Source of the DNA: a bacterium 336/3
GTDB taxonomy: Bacteria > Bacteroidota > Bacteroidia > Cytophagales > Thermonemataceae
DNA: 64,000 nucleotides
Assembly (NCBI GenBank): GCA_001281695.1
Contig: LJIE01000001.1
Coordinates: 626,107-690,106, forward strand
Direction: 5' to 3'
Under the pieces are notes generated by a model, which ran no database searches, was not told the origin of the DNA, and was given only the letters and a program-made list of their open reading frames with translations. How positions within the stretch are numbered: position 1 is the stretch's first letter; every line of letters starts with the position of its first letter. A program made the position numbers and the translations under genes. Positions 25,520-34,623 of this stretch are shown piece after piece.

Positions 25520-26047
25520 ATGACTAAAATTAATGTTCATAATCTGGTAAAATGGATAGAAGAGAATAAGGATTCTTTACAACCTCCTGTTTGCAATAAG
25601 GAAGTGTACCCTGGTGGCGATATGATTATAATGGTAGTGGGTGGTCCTAATCTTAGAAAAGATTATCATTACAACGAAACTCCAGAATTCTTCTATCAGG
25701 TAAAAGGTGATATGGTACTGAAAATTGTTGAGAATGGAGAGTTTAAAGACATAGAAATTAAAGAAGGTGAAATATATCTCCTCAATGCTAAAATCCCCCA
25801 TTCGCCTCAACGCCCAGCAGGTACAGTAGGTTTGGTAATAGAAGAACGTCGTAAACCTCAAGATACGGATGGATTCCAATGGTATTGCGATAATTGTGGA
25901 AATAAACTCTATGATGAGTACTTTAAACTCACCAATATCGAAAAGCAACTTCCTGAAACATTTGCAAAGTTTAATAACAATACAGCATTGCATAAATGCA
26001 GTAAATGTGGGCATGTTTTACAAGTACCTGCTAAAATAGTTAAATAA
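25520..26047 (+). CDS. nbaC: 3-Hydroxyanthranilate 3,4-dioxygenase
   Basis: A 175-residue cupin. The catalytic iron ligands H50, E56 and H94 lie in YHYNETPEFF and IPHSPQRPAGT, one residue lower than in well-studied enzymes. Substrate-binding residues R46, R98 and E109 are present. The C-terminal rubredoxin-like iron site of bacterial forms has C123, C126, C160 and C163 (CDNCG and CSKCG). It opens the ring of 3-hydroxyanthranilate to give the precursor of quinolinate, either for NAD synthesis from tryptophan or for degradation. No other kynurenine-pathway gene is in the window. Confidence 0.88.
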   Translation: MTKINVHNLVKWIEENKDSLQPPVCNKEVYPGGDMIIMVVGGPNLRKDYHYNETPEFFYQVKGDMVLKIVENGEFKDIEIKEGEIYLLNAKIPHSPQRPAGTVGLVIEERRKPQDTDGFQWYCDNCGNKLYDEYFKLTNIEKQLPETFAKFNNNTALHKCSKCGHVLQVPAKIVK

Positions 26048-26119
26048 AAGAGTAATAATTATTCATAATTTAATGTTTTACAGTTATTATAACTTACTCA
26101 CTTTTAGATTAAAATTTAT

Positions 26120-26413
26120 ATGACAGGAATTATAGGAACTATATTAGCTCTTTCAATACCTATTGTTGCGATTCTAGGTAGCTATTATGTAAAACTCAAA
26201 CAAATGGAATTAGATAAAAGCAAGGTTTCTGATAAAGATTTAGACATATTAAAACAAGTCTCCAAAGAAAATGAAGCTTTAAAGCAACGTGTAGAAAACT
26301 TAGAGCAAATTATCACAAGTCTAGACAAAGATTTATTGGCTTTAAAACCTCATAATAACAATGATGATTTAGCAAAACAAGTGGCAGAATTGGTTAAAAA
26401 ACTAAAAGATTGA
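26120..26413 (+). CDS. Small PspB-like membrane protein with coiled coil
   Basis: A 97-residue protein with one N-terminal helix (IIGTILALSIPIVAILGSYYV) followed by a charged coiled-coil segment (DLDILKQVSKENEALKQRVENL and onwards). This is the layout of phage shock protein B: an N-terminal helix, then a cytoplasmic coiled coil with EAL..RVENLE. Homology to PspB cannot be shown from sequence inspection; the resemblance may be of architecture only. It is 28 bases before a DUF2254 membrane protein and probably co-transcribed with it. Confidence 0.6.
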   Translation: MTGIIGTILALSIPIVAILGSYYVKLKQMELDKSKVSDKDLDILKQVSKENEALKQRVENLEQIITSLDKDLLALKPHNNNDDLAKQVAELVKKLKD

Positions 26414-26441
26414 TGTTTTTTGAACAATAATAAACAAAAAC

Positions 26442-27884
26442 ATGAGCCTCAAAAACAAAGAAGCCTTAAAAGATGCTCTTGGGCTTTTTAAGGCAAATAC
26501 ATTTAAAGTAATTTATATTGTACTCATTTTTACAGTAGTACTTACATTTACCACAAAAGCTAATTTTCTTATTAAAACTGATAAAGCAGGCTACATAGAT
26601 GCATTAAATCTACTTGCTAGTCTGCTTGCAAGTATAGTAGCAACCGTATATTCCATCACAATTGTTGCTTTACAATTGGCATCAACACAATTTTCTCCTC
26701 GTATTCTCAGATATTTTTTATCTAACAATCCTTATACACAGATTACGTTGGGTATATTTTTGGGTTGGGTAGTGTACTGTTTATTACTTAAATTTTGGCT
26801 CATTGATGCCATACCTCCTGAACAATCAGTAGTTCCTGATTCGATGAAGCCCATTTTAAATCTGGGAATTTATGGTTGCATTTGTTTGATAGGAGTTGTA
26901 CTTCCTCATTTTATTGTAACCATTGCAGAAAGTATCAATGCAGCTTCTATTACTCGGAAAATTACCTTACATACGCTTCATGAGGTTCAAATAGCTCAAA
27001 AAACTTGGCAACATCAAGAAGAAACGAAAGAAAGACCTCAACATACAAACAAAATAGCAATCAAAAGCGAAAATTTTGGATATTTAAGAAGCCTTAATAT
27101 CGAAAAACTTAGAAAAATAGCTAATCAGTACCCTCAAATAGATTTTATAGAGCAAATAAATGATGTAGGAAGTTTTATTCAAAAAGATGTAGAAATAGCA
27201 TATATAGCTCTCAATGCTCCTATCCCTGAAATCAAAAAAATAGAAAACCAAATAAGAAAACAGTTTGATATTGGAAAATTCAGAAGCTATCGTCAAGATA
27301 TTCACTTTGGTTTAAGGCAACTTGTAGATATTGCACTCAAAGCCATTTCTCCAGCAGTCAATGACCCCACTACTGCCATTAATTGTTTGGATTATCTTGG
27401 AGAAATTATCAGAGAAATTATGGAAGCTGGAATGCCATCTGTTGGATTTACTAAATGGAAAGGAGAGAAAGTATATCTGAATGAAGCAAGTTTTGATAGA
27501 GTTGTCAATCAGGCTTTTGACCAAATTTATCATTACGGCAAAAATGATTTTGCTGTAACTGCAAGGCTGATAGATACTATTAGAAAAGTAATACCCTTTG
27601 CATTAAAAATAAACTATTTAGATGTTTTTGCAGATGAAATTTTAGAAGTAGGACTTGACTTTTCTTACCAATATCAGAATGGGAATCTCAAACATGTTCA
27701 TAGCCAAGAACAATTGATGAGAATATTCAAAATTACACTTAAAACTATACAAACATTAGAGGAGCAATATAGGCATTTAGATAAAAATGATTATGAAGGT
27801 AAAGAGAAACTTCAGTCACTAAGAAATAAATGTCTCAAAAATATAGAAGAAATTAAAAAAATAGGAGATGATATGACACTATAA
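26442..27884 (+). CDS. DUF2254 family membrane protein
   Basis: A 480-residue protein with four hydrophobic segments in the first 170 residues. The signature SITIVALQLASTQFSPRILRYFL lies between the second and third segments and is typical of DUF2254. The cytoplasmic C-terminal half carries AISPAVNDPTTAINCLDYLG, another conserved block of this family. Function is unknown. It follows the small PspB-like protein; a joint envelope role is only suggested by spacing. It ends at a bidirectional terminator shared with nuoN. Confidence 0.85.
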   Translation: MSLKNKEALKDALGLFKANTFKVIYIVLIFTVVLTFTTKANFLIKTDKAGYIDALNLLASLLASIVATVYSITIVALQLASTQFSPRILRYFLSNNPYTQITLGIFLGWVVYCLLLKFWLIDAIPPEQSVVPDSMKPILNLGIYGCICLIGVVLPHFIVTIAESINAASITRKITLHTLHEVQIAQKTWQHQEETKERPQHTNKIAIKSENFGYLRSLNIEKLRKIANQYPQIDFIEQINDVGSFIQKDVEIAYIALNAPIPEIKKIENQIRKQFDIGKFRSYRQDIHFGLRQLVDIALKAISPAVNDPTTAINCLDYLGEIIREIMEAGMPSVGFTKWKGEKVYLNEASFDRVVNQAFDQIYHYGKNDFAVTARLIDTIRKVIPFALKINYLDVFADEILEVGLDFSYQYQNGNLKHVHSQEQLMRIFKITLKTIQTLEEQYRHLDKNDYEGKEKLQSLRNKCLKNIEEIKKIGDDMTL

Positions 27885-27916
27885 AAGAAAAATCCCCTAT
27901 TTGGGGATTTTCTTTT
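27883..27916. terminator. Bidirectional terminator between DUF2254 gene and nuoN
   Basis: The arms AAAAGAAAAATCCCC and GGGGATTTTCTTTT pair with one bulged A. A-rich sequence on one side and T-rich on the other serve both convergent genes. Confidence 0.8.
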
Positions 27917-27928
27917 ATATAAATTTTC

Positions 27929-29329
27929 TTATTTGAAAAGTCCAAAAATTGTGTCAGGTAGTAAACCCAAAACAACAGTAAGAATAGTACCTATCAAAAG
28001 GGCAACAATATAGGGTGTTGATACCTCTATTTTTGTATCTGTATCTTTTTTGTGAGGCTCTTTCAGATACATAGCTATAATTACCTTGAAGTAGTAATAC
28101 AAACCCACAGCAGACATTAAAGCTGCAATGACCATTGCCCAATACATTCCTCTTTCAAAAGCACTAATAAAAATCCAAAGTTTACCAAAAAAGCCTGATG
28201 TAAGAGGAATTCCTGCCAAAGAAAGCATCGAAATAGTCATCACTAAGGCTAAAAATGGATTCGATTTTGCCAAACCATTAAAGCTATTGTATTCTTCATT
28301 ATGGTTTTTTGCTGAAACAAGCATCAGTACACCAAAAGCACAAACAGTTGCCAAAGAATAAGACAATGAGTAAAATAAAATTGCAGAAGAACTTCTTTCA
28401 TTAAAGGCTGTAACAGCTAATAATAAATATCCTGCATGTGAAATACTCGAATATGCCATCATTCTTTTAAAACTCTGTTGATAAACAGCAGTTAAATTTC
28501 CTACAACAATCGTCAAGACAGATAAAGTAATAAAACCAGTTTGCCAATAACCATAAACTGCTCCAAAAGAAGAAGATAACAATTTGAAAAGAGCAGCAAA
28601 ACCAGCCGTTTTTACAATCGTGGACATAAATGTTGTGAAAAGCGTAGGAGCTCCATCATATACATCTGGCGTCCAGAAATGGAAAGGAGCAATAGAAACT
28701 TTAAACAACATGCCAACCAAAGTAAACATCAAACCCAAATACAACATGGGAGAAATATTTTGAGTGCTGGCTACATATTCTTGTATTTTAGATAAAGAAA
28801 AACCACCAGTTGCTCCATACAACAAAGCTACACCAAACAAGAAAATACCTGTTGCAAAAGAGCCTTGTAAAAAGTATTTCATGGCAGCTTCATTAGAACG
28901 ATTGTTTCGTTTATTTGCACCTGTAAGCACATACATAGAAATAGAAAGAATTTCAATACCCACAAACAACATCAATAAACTTTCATAGCTCACCATCATC
29001 ACGGCACCTACAAGCGAGAAAAGTAATATTGCATAATATTCGGCTGGTTGTGCTTCTTTATCCTGAATATAATTCTGAGATAAAGGCATAATAAGGAAGG
29101 CTGTAAATAATAAAACGGCTGTAAAAAGAACACTTGTTTTATCGGTAGCCATCATTCCTTTATTGATAGAAGCTCCAAAATCAAGAGGATTACTCCACTC
29201 AACCAAATTTGCTCCAAAAGTAATGAGAACAAATAAAATAGCTCCTACAAAAAGAATTTGTCTATTTTTGAGAAATCCCAAGAATAAATTAGCAATACCA
29301 AATACAGATAAAAGTAATATAGATAGCAT
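27929..29329 (-). CDS. nuoN: NADH-quinone oxidoreductase subunit N
   Basis: A 466-residue Mrp-type proton-channel subunit of complex I, with about 14 helices. Conserved features include LLMLFVGIEILSISMYVLTG (the key Glu of helix 5), FKVSIAPFHFWTPDVYDGAP (lysine and loop of helix 7), KRMMAYSSISHAGYLLLA (lysine of helix 10) and SLAGIPLTSGFFGKLWIF. It is inserted in the inner membrane and takes part in proton translocation. It is the last gene of nuoI-J-K-L-M-N, 87 bases after nuoM, and ends at a terminator. Confidence 0.95.
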   Translation of the reverse strand: MLSILLLSVFGIANLFLGFLKNRQILFVGAILFVLITFGANLVEWSNPLDFGASINKGMMATDKTSVLFTAVLLFTAFLIMPLSQNYIQDKEAQPAEYYAILLFSLVGAVMMVSYESLLMLFVGIEILSISMYVLTGANKRNNRSNEAAMKYFLQGSFATGIFLFGVALLYGATGGFSLSKIQEYVASTQNISPMLYLGLMFTLVGMLFKVSIAPFHFWTPDVYDGAPTLFTTFMSTIVKTAGFAALFKLLSSSFGAVYGYWQTGFITLSVLTIVVGNLTAVYQQSFKRMMAYSSISHAGYLLLAVTAFNERSSSAILFYSLSYSLATVCAFGVLMLVSAKNHNEEYNSFNGLAKSNPFLALVMTISMLSLAGIPLTSGFFGKLWIFISAFERGMYWAMVIAALMSAVGLYYYFKVIIAMYLKEPHKKDTDTKIEVSTPYIVALLIGTILTVVLGLLPDTIFGLFK

Positions 29330-29416
29330 TTGTATCTTTATGTTTTAATGTTTTAAATCAACTTTATTTTTTGTTCTTCTCCAAAGAGTTCAATACTTGT
29401 TCTGATTTTATATTTC

Positions 29417-30910
29417 TTATTTATTAATTTTAGAAATTACAAAATCTAATAACTCTTTGGTTGCTGGTTCTGAAAGCCTTATAAATATGTTTGGGGCTAT
29501 ACCCATCACCATCACCAATAGAGCAATGGGAACAAGCACCAATGCTTCTGTAAATGTTACATCTTTAAATTCAGCAGTTTGAAGAGTTTTTTCTCCAAAC
29601 ATAACTCCTTGAAACATTCTGAGCATATAAACAGCCCCAAAAATGAGTGTAGAACCAGCCAATATCCCTACAGTAATAGCAATTGCCAAAGGCATAATTG
29701 CAAAATTGAGATAAGTAAATTTAAAAATCCCTATCAAAAGCATAAACTCACCCACAAAGCCATTGGTAAGAGGCAATCCGACACTTCCAAGCATAATAAT
29801 AGCAAATAAAACAGTCAGAACTGGTGCGGATTGTGTAATACCACCCAAATCAGCTAAATTGCGAGTACCTGTTCTTCTTTGGATAATATCTACTACAAAA
29901 AACAGTCCTACCACATTGATACCATGAGCAAGCATTTGTATCATAGCCCCTTGTAAGCCTACATGATTGAAAGCAAAAATCCCTGCAACCATTAAGCCCA
30001 CATGCGAAAATGAAGAATAAGCTAACAAACGTTTAATATCTTTCTGTTGAATAGCGATGATAGCTCCATAAACCAATCCTATAATAGACAATGTCATTAC
30101 AAGGGTTGAATTATCCCATACAGCAGTAGGCGTAGTAGGGAGTAACCAACGAATAACACTATAAATACCCATTTTCAGCATAATGCCTGATAAAAGCATG
30201 GTAGCTGGAGTAGGAGAAATAGTGTAAGTATCTGGCTGCCAAGTATGAAAGGGGAAAATAGGCATTTTAATAGCAAAGGCAATAAATAAACCTATAAACA
30301 CAATATATTGTGTGTCTTTTGATAAACCTAAAGCATAAAAAGCTTGTATTTCATCAGAATGACTACCAGGTGTTTGCATATACATATACACCAAAGCAAT
30401 CAGCATGAGTAAACTTCCAAATACAGTATAAATGAAAAACTTAAATGTTACTCTGATACGATTTTCACCACCCCAAACAGCAGCTAAGAAATATACAGGA
30501 ATCAATGCACCTTCCCAAAATAGATAATAAGCAAAAGCACCTTGAGCTGTAAATACCCCAACCAAAGAGGCTTGCATCAGGAGAATTAGACCATAAAATA
30601 CATGGGGCTTCTCATATTTGGTTTCAAATGCCGAAAGGATAATGAATGGTACTAATAAAACTGTTAGAATTACAGGTAAAATGCCAATTCCATCGATTCC
30701 TAAATGAAAATTTATACCAGCAGAAGGTATCCATGCAAAATTGCTTTCAAATTGGAGTTTTCCCAATGGGTCAAATTTTGTGAGCAGATATATTCCAAAA
30801 ACAAGTTCTAAACAGCTAAAAAGCAATGCAATACGTTTTGCCTGTTCATTACGAATAAAGAATACAATCAAACTCGCTATTAATGGAATGAGTACTAACC
30901 AGAGTGTCAT
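29417..30910 (-). CDS. nuoM: NADH-quinone oxidoreductase subunit M
   Basis: A 497-residue Mrp-type antiporter-like subunit of complex I. The signatures are AYYLFWEGALIPVYFLAAVWGG (helix 5 Glu), IKMPIFPFHTWQPDTYTISPTPATML (in two overlapping conserved parts), KRLLAYSSFSHVGLMVAGIFAFN and GLPLTNGFVGEFMLL. It is a proton pump subunit in the inner membrane. It lies 45 bases after nuoL and 87 before nuoN, which fits a single transcript. Confidence 0.95.
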   Translation of the reverse strand: MTLWLVLIPLIASLIVFFIRNEQAKRIALLFSCLELVFGIYLLTKFDPLGKLQFESNFAWIPSAGINFHLGIDGIGILPVILTVLLVPFIILSAFETKYEKPHVFYGLILLMQASLVGVFTAQGAFAYYLFWEGALIPVYFLAAVWGGENRIRVTFKFFIYTVFGSLLMLIALVYMYMQTPGSHSDEIQAFYALGLSKDTQYIVFIGLFIAFAIKMPIFPFHTWQPDTYTISPTPATMLLSGIMLKMGIYSVIRWLLPTTPTAVWDNSTLVMTLSIIGLVYGAIIAIQQKDIKRLLAYSSFSHVGLMVAGIFAFNHVGLQGAMIQMLAHGINVVGLFFVVDIIQRRTGTRNLADLGGITQSAPVLTVLFAIIMLGSVGLPLTNGFVGEFMLLIGIFKFTYLNFAIMPLAIAITVGILAGSTLIFGAVYMLRMFQGVMFGEKTLQTAEFKDVTFTEALVLVPIALLVMVMGIAPNIFIRLSEPATKELLDFVISKINK

Positions 30911-30955
30911 AATTTAAAAATATATAGTATCCTAAAAGATTCTCAAAAACGATAA

Positions 30956-32893
30956 TTACTTGTATATAAATAAGTTAAATGCTATCCAAATAACAGCACC
31001 TATTACAATTGCAAAAAGATATACGCCAATACTACCTGTTTGTAATTTTCTAAAAGCATTGCCCAAACCTTTTACGATTTGTCCAACACCTTCTACAACC
31101 AAATCCACAAAAACTTCAAACGATTCACCTAAAAACTTAGAGAAAGCTAAAATAGGCTTTACAAATACTGCATTGTAAAGTTCATCTACATAATATTTAT
31201 TTGCCAATACCTTTCCGATACCTTGTTGTTCTGCTTCTGGTTTAGGAATGGTACGATTAGAAACAAATTTAACATAGGCAAAAATAATAGCAATAATAGC
31301 AACTACAACCGAAACACCCATCAACAAATACTCTGTACTATGTGATAGATGAGCATGATTAAACAACTGTGGATTGAGTTTCTGTGATGTAGCAAATAAA
31401 GGTGCCATAAATTTAGCTAACCAATTAGCATCTTTTGCAAAAACTTCTGGAATACCTATCAAACCACCACCAATTGAAAGAATAGCAAGAAGCATCAAAG
31501 GCAAGGTAATAGAAATAGGAGATTCGTGTAAATGATGATGTTGTTCTTCTGTCCCTCTGAATTCTCCTAAAAATGTTAAGAAAAATAATCTAAACATATA
31601 AAAGGATGTCATAGCGGAGCCTGCAACCCCCAAAACCCACAATACAGGGCTTTTTTGATATAAATGCATTAAAATTTCATCTTTAGAAAAGAAACCTGCA
31701 AATGGGGGAATACCCGAAATGGCTAAAGTAGCAACTAAAAATGTAATAAATGTAATAGGCATGTATTTTCGTAAACCACCCATATTTCTGATGTCTTGCT
31801 CATGATGTAGAGCATGAATTACGCTACCAGCACCCAAGAACAACAAGGCTTTGAAAAATGCGTGTGTAATCACATGGAACATACCAGAAGTATAAGAAGC
31901 TACTCCCAAAGCCATAAACATATAACCTAACTGACTCACAGTAGAGTATGCCAATACTTTTTTAATATCATTTTGGAAAATACCAATAGAAGCTGCTAAT
32001 AAGGCTGTTACCAAAGCTATGACTAAAACAATATCCAATGTAGCAGGAGCCAAACTATACAAAAAGTTAGAACGAACAACCATATAAATACCAGCCGTAA
32101 CCATGGTTGCAGCATGTATAAGTGCAGATACAGGTGTAGGACCTGCCATCGCATCAGGAAGCCAAGTATAAAGAGGAACTTGAGCAGATTTACCCATAGC
32201 TCCTACAAATAATAAGATAGTGATTGTTACTACTTGCCAAGCACCTACTTTATATGGGTTTGTTTCTGCACCCAAAAATGTTTCAATATCTTTATATTCT
32301 GAAGAGCCAAAAAAGATAAAAATCAGAAATACACCTAAAATTAGTCCCAAATCACCAATTCTATTCATTACAAAAGCTTTTTGAGCAGCAGCATTATAAG
32401 GTCTGTTTTTGTTCCAAAAACCAATGAGTAAGAACGAACACAATCCAACACCTTCCCAGCCAATAAACATAATCATATAGTTGCTACCCATAATAAGAGC
32501 AAGCATTGAGAACATAAACAGGTTTAAGTATGCCATAAACTTGCCATAGCCTTCATCTTCACCCATATAACCTGCTGAATATACATGGATAAGCGTTCCT
32601 ACTCCTGTAACAAACGAGAGCATGATGAGAGAAAGCTGGTCAATGAGTAAGGAAAAAGAAATTTTAATATCATGAATGGAAATCCAGTCTGCATATACAA
32701 ATGTCATGGCTTTAGAGCCACTACTTTGAAATTTTCCGAATAATATTAAAGTAATGATGAAAGAAGCAAGTGGCATTGCCACTGCTACTATGCCAACCAA
32801 AGATTTTGGTAGTCGTTTAAAGCCTAATCCATTGATTAAGAAACCAATGAAAGGCAAAAGTAATGCAAGTAAAGCTAAAGTCTTATTATCCAT
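30956..32893 (-). CDS. nuoL: NADH-quinone oxidoreductase subunit L
   Basis: A 645-residue subunit of complex I. The channel core has MFIGWEGVGLCSFLLIGFW, SAQVPLYTWLPDAMAGPTPVSALIHAATMV (as consecutive motifs), KKVLAYSTVSQLGYMFMALG and GIPPFAGFFSKDEIL. The C-terminus continues with the long amphipathic region that forms the lateral helix HL, and a final membrane anchor (VYLFAIVIGAVIWIAFNLFIY). Length fits the family. It lies between nuoK and nuoM with short gaps. Confidence 0.96.
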   Translation of the reverse strand: MDNKTLALLALLLPFIGFLINGLGFKRLPKSLVGIVAVAMPLASFIITLILFGKFQSSGSKAMTFVYADWISIHDIKISFSLLIDQLSLIMLSFVTGVGTLIHVYSAGYMGEDEGYGKFMAYLNLFMFSMLALIMGSNYMIMFIGWEGVGLCSFLLIGFWNKNRPYNAAAQKAFVMNRIGDLGLILGVFLIFIFFGSSEYKDIETFLGAETNPYKVGAWQVVTITILLFVGAMGKSAQVPLYTWLPDAMAGPTPVSALIHAATMVTAGIYMVVRSNFLYSLAPATLDIVLVIALVTALLAASIGIFQNDIKKVLAYSTVSQLGYMFMALGVASYTSGMFHVITHAFFKALLFLGAGSVIHALHHEQDIRNMGGLRKYMPITFITFLVATLAISGIPPFAGFFSKDEILMHLYQKSPVLWVLGVAGSAMTSFYMFRLFFLTFLGEFRGTEEQHHHLHESPISITLPLMLLAILSIGGGLIGIPEVFAKDANWLAKFMAPLFATSQKLNPQLFNHAHLSHSTEYLLMGVSVVVAIIAIIFAYVKFVSNRTIPKPEAEQQGIGKVLANKYYVDELYNAVFVKPILAFSKFLGESFEVFVDLVVEGVGQIVKGLGNAFRKLQTGSIGVYLFAIVIGAVIWIAFNLFIYK

Positions 32894-32930
32894 TTTTTTG
32901 TGGTATTGCAGTTATAAACAAGCAACAATC

Positions 32931-33251
32931 TTAGTACTTAATTTTATTGAGTTGTCCAATATCTACTGAACGAGTATTTCTATAAATCATAACAATAATA
33001 GCAAGACCAACAGCTACTTCAGCAGCAGCTACAGCCATAATAAAAAATACAAAAACTTGCCCTGACGCATCACCTTTATATGCTGAAAAAGCAATAAATA
33101 ACATATTAACTGCATTGAGCATGAGCTCTACACACATAAAAATAATAAGAACATTTTTACGAGTAAGTACCCCAATTACTCCTATACAAAACAATGTAGA
33201 AGCTAAAATAATAAAGTATTCGAGAGGGATTTTGGTTATGATTTCAGGCAT
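32931..33251 (-). CDS. nuoK: NADH-quinone oxidoreductase subunit K
   Basis: A 106-residue protein with three helices, starting MPEIITKIPLEYFII. The conserved acidic residues of this MnhC-like subunit are visible in IFMCVELMLNAVNMLF (helix 2 Glu) and VAAAEVAVGLAIIV (helix 3 Glu); both are needed for proton coupling. It lies between nuoJ and nuoL with 37-base gaps on each side. Confidence 0.95.
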   Translation of the reverse strand: MPEIITKIPLEYFIILASTLFCIGVIGVLTRKNVLIIFMCVELMLNAVNMLFIAFSAYKGDASGQVFVFFIMAVAAAEVAVGLAIIVMIYRNTRSVDIGQLNKIKY

Positions 33252-33288
33252 GATATTGCTACAATTTTAATCTATAAAAAATGTTTTA

Positions 33289-33807
33289 TTAAAAATTTCT
33301 TTCTCCACCTTCTCTTTTACCCAGCATAACAGCACCGACCATCGCAGCCAAGAAAAGAATAGAAGCCAATTCAAATGGTAATAGAAAATCGTTGTATAAA
33401 ACTTTTCCTAAATTTTCTACTAAACCAATATCTCCTTTGACATTGCTTTGTATTTTGTAAGGTTCTAAAGTTTTTAAAGAAGCAATAATGACCAAAAGTA
33501 ATAATCCTCCAGAAATAACAGCGGCAAATTGTAAAACTTTTGGTTTGGCAGGTGGTTCTGTTTCTCTTTTTAAGTTCAAAAACATGATTACAAATAAGAA
33601 AAGAACCATAATAGCTCCTGCATACACTATAATATTTACAACTGCCAAAAATTGAGCATTGAGCAATATATATTGTCCTGTAAGAGCAAAGAAAACAATA
33701 ATTAAATATAAAACACTATGAATAGGATTTTTAGAGAATACCACCATTAAGGCAGAGAGAATAGCTACAAAGCTTAGGAAGTAAAACAAATTCTCTGATA
33801 ATGACAT
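33289..33807 (-). CDS. nuoJ: NADH-quinone oxidoreductase subunit J
   Basis: A 172-residue protein with five helices. Conserved stretches are KNPIHSVLYLIIVFFALTGQYILL, read as two motifs, and VNIIVYAGAIMVLFLFVIMFLN, which holds the pi-bulge helix 3 (VYAGAIMVLF). The end AAMVGAVMLGKREGG is typical of NuoJ. It is a membrane-arm subunit. A 125-base gap separates it from nuoI, the longest gap within this cluster, with no hairpin that I can see. Confidence 0.94.
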   Translation of the reverse strand: MSLSENLFYFLSFVAILSALMVVFSKNPIHSVLYLIIVFFALTGQYILLNAQFLAVVNIIVYAGAIMVLFLFVIMFLNLKRETEPPAKPKVLQFAAVISGGLLLLVIIASLKTLEPYKIQSNVKGDIGLVENLGKVLYNDFLLPFELASILFLAAMVGAVMLGKREGGERNF

Positions 33808-33932
33808 AAGATGTTTGTTTGATGTTGTGGAGGTAAAGATATAAAAAAAGTATTGAGTGTAGAGAATTGAGCAAATAGTTTTTTTAATAGAACACTTTTA
33901 TCGCTCCTAATTCTACATACCAATACATTACA

Positions 33933-34427
33933 CTATTTTTTTAAAGGTTCTACTAATTTATCTTTTCCAAAGATAACTTCATTTCTATTGGTAAAAGCAG
34001 GTGCTATCACATCATTTTGCAAGAAAATAGCTTCTTTGGGACATGCTTCTTCACAAAGACCACAAAAAATGCAACGCAACATATTGATTTCATACACAGA
34101 GGCATATTTTTCTTCTCTGTACAAATGTGCTTCTTCTTTGGTTCTTTCAGAAGCGACCATACTAATAGCTTCTGCGGGACATGCCAAAGCACAAAGACCA
34201 CAAGCTGTACATCTTTCTCGGCCTTCTTCATCTCTTTTTAAGATATGCAAACCTCTAAAAACAGGAGACATAGGTCGTTGTTGTTCAGGGTATTGTAAAG
34301 TAGGCTTCTTTCTAAAAAAATGGCTTATAGTAATTCCCAAACCTGTTGCAATGGCAGGCAAATATATTTTTTCTGCAAAAGTCATCTTTTTATTACTGAC
34401 TTGTTTTGCTCGATTGGTAAGTCTCAT
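33933..34427 (-). CDS. nuoI: NADH-quinone oxidoreductase subunit I
   Basis: A 164-residue protein with two 4Fe-4S ferredoxin motifs: CTACGLCALACP and, about 45 residues later, CIFCGLCEEACP. The N-terminal part includes the hydrophobic/amphipathic membrane-contact region and GLHILKRDEEGRERC. It passes electrons to cluster N2 near the quinone site. It is the first gene of the cluster; nuoH, which normally precedes it, is not in the window. The region upstream holds the divergent metal efflux operon. Confidence 0.94.
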   Translation of the reverse strand: MRLTNRAKQVSNKKMTFAEKIYLPAIATGLGITISHFFRKKPTLQYPEQQRPMSPVFRGLHILKRDEEGRERCTACGLCALACPAEAISMVASERTKEEAHLYREEKYASVYEINMLRCIFCGLCEEACPKEAIFLQNDVIAPAFTNRNEVIFGKDKLVEPLKK

Positions 34428-34583
34428 ATTGCTTCACTTATTAGGTGTACTAAAGTTCAATACTAAAAAATTAACCAGAAAACAAAAGTATTGTTTTTTT
34501 TATTTCAAAAAAACTTCGGTGATTCAAATATAGAAAAATTGCCCTCAAATATCCAAGTATTTTTTTACAGCATTGAATTTAGC

Positions 34584-34614
34584 TTGTTTCTAAACAAGTT
34601 TTATCATAATTTTG
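34584..34614 (+). promoter_or_regulatory. Candidate promoter of the metal efflux operon
   Basis: TTG at 34584-34586, 20 bp, then TAATTTTG at 34607-34614, a full match to TAnnTTTG. The ATG of the first gene is at 34624, so the transcript would have only a few leader bases. No clear metal-regulator palindrome is seen. Confidence 0.5.
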
Positions 34615-34623
34615 TAGTGCTTA

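Noticed and set aside
25577-26014. A 145-codon minus-strand frame opposite the 3-hydroxyanthranilate dioxygenase gene
   Set aside because: It lies entirely antisense to a gene with intact catalytic residues and has no promoter or motif.
33988-34533. A 181-codon plus-strand frame opposite nuoI
   Set aside because: It lies antisense to a highly conserved gene; its Cys-rich and Ala-rich patches are the complement of the ferredoxin motifs.
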